Source: an uncultured Bacteroidales bacterium (GTDB lineage: Bacteria; Bacteroidota; Bacteroidia; Bacteroidales; UBA932). Taken from it: a DNA stretch of 5,937 nt. The position numbers and the translations under genes are program-made. Below the pieces are notes generated by a model. It was not told the origin of the DNA. It made no database searches and saw nothing but the letters and a program-made list of their open reading frames with translations. The first letter of the stretch is position 1, and every line of letters begins with the position of its first letter. The stretch spans positions 1-5,937 of the forward strand of contig CALCUQ010000298.1 of assembly GCA_937906795.1 (NCBI GenBank), read 5' to 3'. Below, piece after piece: positions 1 through 4,118 of the stretch.

Positions 1-49
1 CGACCCCAACCTTGGCAAGGTTGTGCTCTACCAACTGAGCTATTTCCGC
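1..49 (-). tRNA. tRNA-Gly (anticodon GCC), partial, cut by window start
   Basis: Read on the minus strand, the gene begins at base 49 with the acceptor strand GCGGAAA, then TA, a D arm with stem GCTC/GAGC and loop AGTTGGTA, and an anticodon stem CAACC/GGTTG enclosing the seven-base loop TTGCCAA. The anticodon GCC (bases 14-16 on the plus strand) reads glycine codons GGC and GGU. The variable loop follows and the window ends at the first base of the T stem, so the T arm and the 3' acceptor strand are missing. The cloverleaf parts that are present pair without mismatch, so it looks functional. A consensus promoter lies directly upstream, so it is probably transcribed independently of pheS. Confidence 0.96.
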
Positions 50-60
50 ATTTGGGATTG

Positions 61-91
61 CAAAGATATATACATTTTTTTAACTTCCAAA
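61..91 (-). promoter_or_regulatory. Bacteroidota-type promoter for the tRNA-Gly gene
   Basis: On the minus strand TTTG (bases 91-88) is followed by a 19-base spacer and then TATCTTTG (68-61). This matches exactly the Bacteroidota primary sigma factor consensus TTTG-N19-21-TAnnTTTG. The predicted transcript start falls around base 57, a few bases before the mature tRNA 5' end at 49, which suits a tRNA precursor with a short leader. It lies 45 bases downstream of the pheS stop codon. The match, its position and the gene behind it support one another, but the start site is inferred. Confidence 0.8.
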
Positions 92-135
92 AAAAATCTT
101 TAGAAATTTATTTTTGCATCCCTTTTTATAAACAA

Positions 136-1161
136 TTATACAACTGTTTCAAACTCTTTTAGGAATCTCACATCATTCTCAAAATAATGACGCAAATCCT
201 TTACTTGCCATTTTAACATTGCAATTCTCTCCACACCCATTCCAAAGGCAAAACCAGAGTACTCGTTAGGATCAATATTGGAAGCCTTCAACACATTAGG
301 GTCAACCATACCGCAGCCCATAATCTCCAGCCAACCTGTTCCTTTACAAATATTACAACCTTTACCGCCACATATGTTGCAGCTTACATCCACCTCTGCA
401 CTTGGCTCTGTAAATGGGAAGTAAGAAGGACGCATCCTTATTTTTGTCTGCTCTCCAAACATTTCTTTGGCAAACAATAAAATTGCCTGTTTCAAATCTG
501 CAAAAGAGACATTCTTATCTATATACAAACCCTCAACCTGGTGGAAAATACAGTGGGCTCTGGCAGATATGGCTTCATTTCTGAAAACTCTACCGGGACA
601 TACAATTCTTATTGGCAAATCCATCTTCTCCATACTTCTCACCTGAACAGAACTTGTGTGAGTTCTAAGAAGTATTGGATTATCACCCGCAGAGATAAAG
701 AAGGTATCCTGCATATCTCTTGCAGGGTGCTCAGGTGGAAAATTCAATGCACCAAACACATGCCAGTCATCTTCAATCTCCGGACCCTCTGCTACAGCAT
801 ATCCAAATTTACCAAATATAGATAATATCTCCTCTCTTGTAATTGAGATAGGGTGTCTTGTACCTAAATCAAATTTATCGCCTGGTTTTGTAAAGTCAAA
901 AGACGGGCCATCTGACTGTGCAGAATTCTCCATTGCCTCTCTAAGTTCCTCTATCTTTTCTGCCGCCTTTGTTTTAAGGACATTCAACAATTGGCCAAAC
1001 TCTCTTTTCTGCTCAGCAGGAACACTTCTAAAATCCTCAAAAAGCTTTGTTACAGAACCTTTTTTACCCAACAATCTAACTCTGATTTCTTCTACTTCCT
1101 GCAACTTTTGAGCCTTTAACTGCGAAATTTCCTGCAATAACTCTTCTATTTTCTGTCTCAT
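136..1161 (-). CDS. pheS: Phenylalanine--tRNA ligase alpha subunit (EC 6.1.1.20)
   Basis: This is the catalytic subunit of the cytoplasmic alpha2-beta2 enzyme that charges tRNA-Phe with phenylalanine using ATP. The 341-residue product has the usual length. Residues 1-80 form the charged helical N-terminal arm (coiled coil) that binds tRNA. The class II synthetase core starts at about HPISITREE (103-111), with GPEIEDDWHVF (126-136), RTHTSSVQVR (166-175), motif 2 at RVFRNE (191-196) and FHQVEG (206-211), the substrate pocket around TEPSAEVDV (251-259) and motif 3 at GFAFGMGVERIAML (303-316). Four cysteines at 261, 264, 269 and 272 make a CxxC-x4-CxxC cluster seen in many bacterial PheS proteins. 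The start ATG is preceded by an AT-rich leader without a Shine-Dalgarno sequence. pheT is not adjacent on the downstream side, where a tRNA gene lies, nor upstream, so the beta subunit must be encoded elsewhere. The family assignment is certain. Confidence 0.98.
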   Translation of the reverse strand: MRQKIEELLQEISQLKAQKLQEVEEIRVRLLGKKGSVTKLFEDFRSVPAEQKREFGQLLNVLKTKAAEKIEELREAMENSAQSDGPSFDFTKPGDKFDLGTRHPISITREEILSIFGKFGYAVAEGPEIEDDWHVFGALNFPPEHPARDMQDTFFISAGDNPILLRTHTSSVQVRSMEKMDLPIRIVCPGRVFRNEAISARAHCIFHQVEGLYIDKNVSFADLKQAILLFAKEMFGEQTKIRMRPSYFPFTEPSAEVDVSCNICGGKGCNICKGTGWLEIMGCGMVDPNVLKASNIDPNEYSGFAFGMGVERIAMLKWQVKDLRHYFENDVRFLKEFETVV

Positions 1162-1179
1162 AATAAATTATTTGGAGTG

Positions 1180-1212
1180 CAAATGTAAATATAAAAAAAG
1201 AAAGTTTGTAAA
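1180..1212 (-). promoter_or_regulatory. Candidate promoter for pheS
   Basis: On the minus strand a perfect -7 element TACATTTG (bases 1187-1180, consensus TAnnTTTG) lies about 20 bases before the pheS start codon. The best -33 candidate is TTTA (1212-1209) at a 21-base spacing, matching three of four consensus bases. The spacer holds a long T run. The predicted start would leave an mRNA leader of only about a dozen bases. This suggests pheS can be transcribed separately from the arginine deiminase gene upstream. In AT-rich DNA such elements can arise by chance. Confidence 0.5.
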
Positions 1213-1223
1213 AAATTTTACAA
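1206..1223. repeat. Perfect inverted repeat spanning the arcA stop codon and the pheS -33 region
   Basis: TTGTAAAA (1206-1213) and TTTTACAA (1216-1223) are exact reverse complements separated by AA. The dyad covers the arcA stop codon (1218-1220) and overlaps the candidate pheS -33 element. As RNA it would form only an AU-rich stem of about seven pairs with one G-C pair, followed by a U-rich stretch, so it would be at best a weak terminator. As DNA it could be a small operator. Function is unproven. Confidence 0.5.
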
Positions 1224-2480
1224 TGGTTTACGGCTAACAGGCATTGTCATACATCTTGCTCCGCCTCCACCTCTTGGCAATTCGCTTCCCTCTATTGTTA
1301 TAACGCATCTGTCATAATCATTTGCGTCTTTAATGCCATTTATAATATCCCATGCAGCAATTACCTCAAAACCAGCATTATTAAGTTCATTAAGAGTATA
1401 AACATTTCTGGCATATGACAGCACTTTTCCTGGAGCAATTGCAAAGAAATTTGCTCCACTATGCCATTGTTCCCTCTCCTGGTTCCAAACATCATCCTTT
1501 CCACCACACACAATAGGATCCAACGGCATTCCCAAACCCTTTAGTGCCATAAGCAGATTAGGTACAGATCTTATTTTTGAAACTCTCCCATTATCTATTG
1601 TTATATGAACTGTCTGATATTGGTTATCACCCAAAATCAATGGTTCATATACCATACACTTATCTCTGTCAAGCATAGTAAACACCATATCAAGGTGTAT
1701 AAAAGATTCCGGTTGAGAAGGCAATTGCTGCACTATAACATGCTTTCTCCCTTTATGATTATCCTTACACAATCTGTTCACAAGCATATCAATTCCATGA
1801 GTGCTTGTTCTGGAGCCATTACCAATCAACAGAATATCATCCCTGGCAATTAAGATATCTCCTCCCTCCATATATATATCTTCATTACCCGGATTAAAGT
1901 CATAGGCATTTATTATTCCGCAATCAAATGCTCCAGACCATTTGAAAATTGCCTCCATAATAATGGATTCCCTCATCCTTACCCTATTTGCCATTCTGCA
2001 TATTAAGGCATTGTTTCCAATTGTTACAGAAGCATCTCGTGTAAAATAGAAGTTATACAACGGGTAAAGTGCATAATACTCATCATTAAGATACGCAGTA
2101 AGACTGTTAATTTTTGCAGGGACACCCTCAATAAGGGATTTTGCCAGAGTTGCAGAATCCATTGCCATAAGATCATCAAAATAATCTGTCACATGCTCCG
2201 CAATACATATACGCCCAACCAACACTTCCTTATGCCTGTAATCTCTCAGACTTTTTTCAAGCAAATCCATAACCTGATAAGTCTTTGTATACTTGCCAAG
2301 TACCCCAAGGAGTTGGATATACTCCTTTTGAGCAATGGACAAATTGAGAATATCGCTATATAAGGCCCTTTGAGCTGTACCAGGTGTCATATTCTCCACT
2401 TCCGCTCCGGGAGAGTGCAGAATCACTCCATTAAGTTGTCCTATTTCGCTTTGTATATCTAACTTTAGTATATTTTCCAT
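1218..2480 (-). CDS. arcA: Arginine deiminase (EC 3.5.3.6)
   Basis: The enzyme hydrolyses L-arginine to L-citrulline and ammonia in the cytoplasm, the first step of the arginine deiminase (ADI) pathway. The 420-residue protein belongs to the guanidine-modifying pentein-fold family and has its signatures in order: SEIGQLNGVILHSPG (11-25), FTRDASVTIG (146-155), MEGGDIL (204-210), HLDMVFTMLD (262-271) and the C-terminal loop SELPRGGGGARCMTMP (399-414). By comparison with characterised ADIs the catalytic residues are Asp149, Glu205, His262, Asp264 and the nucleophile Cys410, all present. The loop before the cysteine resembles mycoplasmal ADI (ARCMSMPLSRK) more than the Pseudomonas RGRGGGHC form. 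The start codon is 2 bases after the manC stop and has no Shine-Dalgarno sequence, suggesting translation coupled to manC. Ornithine carbamoyltransferase and carbamate kinase genes, usual partners in energy-yielding ADI operons, are absent from the window. Family assignment is firm; physiological role is less so. Confidence 0.95.
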   Translation of the reverse strand: MENILKLDIQSEIGQLNGVILHSPGAEVENMTPGTAQRALYSDILNLSIAQKEYIQLLGVLGKYTKTYQVMDLLEKSLRDYRHKEVLVGRICIAEHVTDYFDDLMAMDSATLAKSLIEGVPAKINSLTAYLNDEYYALYPLYNFYFTRDASVTIGNNALICRMANRVRMRESIIMEAIFKWSGAFDCGIINAYDFNPGNEDIYMEGGDILIARDDILLIGNGSRTSTHGIDMLVNRLCKDNHKGRKHVIVQQLPSQPESFIHLDMVFTMLDRDKCMVYEPLILGDNQYQTVHITIDNGRVSKIRSVPNLLMALKGLGMPLDPIVCGGKDDVWNQEREQWHSGANFFAIAPGKVLSYARNVYTLNELNNAGFEVIAAWDIINGIKDANDYDRCVITIEGSELPRGGGGARCMTMPVSRKPL

Positions 2481-2482
2481 AT

Positions 2483-3577
2483 TTATTGATATTCAGACAA
2501 TTCATTTATTGCCAGATCTGTAATTACATTCTTGAATTCAACAGAATTCCTTGGGCATACAAGCAATACATCATCTGTTGAAACAACCATATAGTTCTCC
2601 AGCCCTTTAACTACCACCAGTTTCCCCTTTTCTTTTGAAACTACTATACAATTCCTGGTTTTTGGCAACATACTCTTTTCTACATCTACCATATTCCCTT
2701 GCTCATCTTTTTCATTTCTGTCGTATAAAGAATCCCAAGTTCCCAAGTCACTCCATCCAAATGATGCTGAAACAACCCAGCTTCTTTCTGTTTTCTCCAT
2801 TACTGCATAATCTATTGATATGCCATTACATCCTTCGTATATCCCTTTTATGAAATTATTTTCGTCGGGAGTATAATAGAACGGAGTCCCATCTTTAAAC
2901 TGGTTTGCTATATCTGGTATATATTTTTCCAATTCTTGTGCTATAGTTTTTACGTTCCACACAAAAATGCCAGAATTCCAGCAGAACTCTCCACTCTCTA
3001 CAAGAATTTTTGCCAACTCAAGATTAGGTTTTTCTGTAAAGGTTTTAACCTTATGGGCTATCATATCTCCTACTTGCTTTGATTCAAGTTTGTTCGCCTG
3101 AATATAGCCATAACCTGTCTCTGGTCTGGTTGGTTTGATTCCAATGGTTACCAAATCGTTATTGCATTTTGCATAATCCAAAGCATTATCTATTGTAGAA
3201 AGAAATATCTGTTCATCAAGAATAAGATGGTCAGAAGGGGCAACTACCACAGAAGCATCAGGATTCTTTTTGAGCAATTTATATGTAGCATACGCTATAC
3301 AAGGTGCTGTATTTCTTTTATGCGGCTCAAGCAGAATATTTTCATCCAACATTTGAGGAAGTTGTTCCTTAATAAGATCATAATAATTTTCTGCTGTTAC
3401 AACCATTATGTTTTCTACCGGAACTATTTTTGCAAACCTGTTGAATGTCTGCTGTATAAATGTGCTCCCAACTCCAAGAATATCCAAAAACTGCTTTGGT
3501 TTTGAATTCCTGCTTACAGGCCAGAATCTGCTGCCTACACCGCCGGCCATAATAACACAATACTTGTTCTTATCCAT
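2483..3577 (-). CDS. manC: Mannose-1-phosphate guanylyltransferase, short form (EC 2.7.7.13)
   Basis: It joins mannose 1-phosphate and GTP into GDP-mannose and pyrophosphate, supplying mannosyl and fucosyl units for surface polysaccharides and glycoproteins. Numbering from the first of two adjacent ATGs (base 3580, 365 residues), the nucleotidyltransferase domain shows MAGGVGSRFWPVSR (11-24), KPKQF (27-31), LEPHKRNTAP (84-93), PSDH (115-118), GYGYI (156-160), FTEKP (181-185), WNSGIFVW (201-208), DYAVMEK (257-263) and FGWSDLGTWDSLY (274-286). The C-terminus ends soon after a short beta-rich tail, so the mannose-6-phosphate isomerase cupin domain of the long bifunctional type is missing. I place the start at the second ATG (3577) because the strong AGGAGG site is one base from the first ATG but four bases from the second. 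Only one residue differs. It sits between yraN and arcA with gaps of about 9 and 2 bases, so co-transcription is likely. Confidence 0.94.
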   Translation of the reverse strand: MDKNKYCVIMAGGVGSRFWPVSRNSKPKQFLDILGVGSTFIQQTFNRFAKIVPVENIMVVTAENYYDLIKEQLPQMLDENILLEPHKRNTAPCIAYATYKLLKKNPDASVVVAPSDHLILDEQIFLSTIDNALDYAKCNNDLVTIGIKPTRPETGYGYIQANKLESKQVGDMIAHKVKTFTEKPNLELAKILVESGEFCWNSGIFVWNVKTIAQELEKYIPDIANQFKDGTPFYYTPDENNFIKGIYEGCNGISIDYAVMEKTERSWVVSASFGWSDLGTWDSLYDRNEKDEQGNMVDVEKSMLPKTRNCIVVSKEKGKLVVVKGLENYMVVSTDDVLLVCPRNSVEFKNVITDLAINELSEYQ

Positions 3578-3581
3578 CATT

Positions 3582-3587
3582 CCTCCT
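3582..3587 (-). promoter_or_regulatory. Strong Shine-Dalgarno site for manC
   Basis: On the minus strand AGGAGG lies between the yraN stop codon (3592-3590) and the manC start. It is a full anti-Shine-Dalgarno match. It stands one base before the first of two consecutive ATGs and four bases before the second, favouring initiation at the second (3577-3575). The pheS, arcA and gcvP starts in this window have no comparable site. Confidence 0.7.
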
Positions 3588-3589
3588 TT

Positions 3590-3982
3590 TTACCAATTTG
3601 GTTCAAAAGCATTCTGTATATAATTAAGTTTATAAAAATCCCCATTGAATATTATACATATCACATCAAACGCCACCTCCAATGAGGTTAAATCAAATTT
3701 CTTGCCATCTGCATCAATATAACCCCTAGAGACCATTTTACCTGCCGCTTTTATTATATTCCTCTGTTTTTTTCTGTTCACATTCTGCAAAGGCAATGCA
3801 ATAAATGGATATGACCTGCTTTTAACCTCAACAAACCGTATAAAATTTTTATCCTTAAAAATCAAATCCACCTCTTTATGGGATACTCTTGCATTTCTGC
3901 AAATAAATGTCATCCCTTTTGACAATAGAAATTCCAAAGCAATATCTTCCCCTCTCCTACCTAAATCCATGCCCTCATCCAT
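3590..3982 (-). CDS. YraN / UPF0102 family protein, endonuclease-like fold
   Basis: This small conserved protein has a restriction-endonuclease-like fold related to archaeal Holliday-junction resolvases; its cellular role is not well established in most bacteria. Counting from a TTG at 3991-3989 (133 residues), the family signatures are LGRRGEDIALEFL (10-22), RNARVSHKEVDLIF (32-45), RFVEVKSRS (52-60), NRKKQRNIIKAAG (72-84) and AFDVICI (107-113). Glu40-x-Asp42 and Glu55-x-Lys57 are the expected PD-(D/E)xK metal-site residues. The usual GEIDLI reads KEVDLI here. I chose the ATG at 3982-3980 (130 residues) over the TTG: the GGAGGG site ends 12 bases before this ATG but only 3 bases before the TTG, and the conserved region starts at residue 10, so neither choice affects the domain. 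It is the first gene of the minus-strand operon, with manC 9 to 12 bases downstream. Confidence 0.9.
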   Translation of the reverse strand: MDEGMDLGRRGEDIALEFLLSKGMTFICRNARVSHKEVDLIFKDKNFIRFVEVKSRSYPFIALPLQNVNRKKQRNIIKAAGKMVSRGYIDADGKKFDLTSLEVAFDVICIIFNGDFYKLNYIQNAFEPNW

Positions 3983-3994
3983 ATTAACCAAAAT

Positions 3995-4000
3995 CCCTCC
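3995..4000 (-). promoter_or_regulatory. Shine-Dalgarno-like site for yraN
   Basis: GGAGGG on the minus strand precedes two possible starts: TTG (3991-3989) after 3 bases and ATG (3982-3980) after 12 bases. Neither spacing is ideal, so the true start remains uncertain. With the manC site it is one of two strong matches to the 16S rRNA 3' end in this operon. Confidence 0.5.
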
Positions 4001-4014
4001 AAAAAGTTATATTC

Positions 4015-4046
4015 TACACTTAGCAAGTTAATAAAAAATCATCAAA
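4015..4046 (-). promoter_or_regulatory. Candidate promoter for the yraN-manC-arcA operon
   Basis: On the minus strand TTTG (4046-4043) is followed by a 20-base spacer and TAAGTGTA (4022-4015). The -33 element and the spacing fit the Bacteroidota consensus, while the -7 element keeps TA and two of the four bases in TTTG. The predicted start is around base 4008, leaving roughly 25 bases to the preferred yraN ATG and including its GGAGGG site. This is the only reasonable candidate I found upstream of the operon. Confidence 0.4.
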
Positions 4047-4047
4047 C

Positions 4048-4081
4048 TTTCACAACAATTGTTCAACAATTATTATATTTG
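4048..4081 (+). promoter_or_regulatory. Candidate promoter for gcvP
   Basis: TATATTTG (4074-4081) is an exact match to the Bacteroidota -7 consensus TAnnTTTG, 37 bases before the gcvP start codon. The best -33 candidate is TTTC (4048-4051), three of four consensus bases, at a spacing of 22, one more than usual. The predicted transcript start near 4088 gives a leader of about 30 bases. The spacer carries a perfect 10-base palindrome, which could serve as an operator. Confidence 0.5.
4053..4071. repeat. Palindrome and direct repeat in the gcvP promoter spacer
   Basis: AACAATTGTT (4054-4063) is a perfect 10-base palindrome. CAACAATT also occurs twice as a direct repeat, at 4053-4060 and 4064-4071, with a period of 11 bases, about one helical turn. 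Both fall between the candidate -33 and -7 elements of gcvP, a typical position for a repressor site. The yraN promoter lies close by (its -33 at 4043-4046), so one protein could affect both directions. No binding protein is identifiable from the sequence. Confidence 0.45.
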
Positions 4082-4090
4082 TATGATACA
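4080..4090. repeat. Short inverted repeat at the predicted gcvP transcript start
   Basis: TGTAT and ATACA form exact arms around one central G. The dyad begins within the last two bases of the -7 element and covers the predicted transcription start. At 11 bases it may be chance in AT-rich DNA. Confidence 0.3.
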
Positions 4091-4118
4091 CGTAAAAAAC
4101 AACTAAAAAATATATACT

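Noticed and set aside
92..135. Terminator between pheS and the tRNA-Gly promoter
   Set aside because: There are A/T runs but no stable hairpin can be drawn; read-through from pheS into the tRNA is possible.
541..825. 94-codon open frame on the plus strand opposite pheS
   Set aside because: It lies wholly inside the conserved core of pheS, has no recognisable motif or ribosome site, and its composition is that of an antisense shadow.
1190..1223. Intrinsic terminator after arcA
   Set aside because: The stem would be almost entirely A-U with a very tight loop, so I list it only as an inverted repeat. The following T run alone is not convincing in this AT-rich DNA.
1605..1853. 82-codon plus-strand frame opposite arcA
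   Set aside because: Antisense to the conserved EGGD and HLD region of arginine deiminase; no recognisable protein features.
3592..3602. ACCAA-T-TTGGT dyad at the yraN 3' end
   Set aside because: It falls in coding sequence; the RNA hairpin would have too small a loop, and it is not associated with any promoter element.
2635..3623. Plus-strand frames opposite manC (2635-2853, 3227-3505, 3408-3623) and a minus frame at 3378-3560
   Set aside because: All overlap the strongly conserved guanylyltransferase reading frame, and their translations show no family motif.
3992..4118. Small RNA, riboswitch or unlisted small gene in the divergent intergenic region
   Set aside because: Only about 130 bases of AT-rich sequence, no GC-rich helices, no open frame with a start and ribosome site; two promoters explain it.
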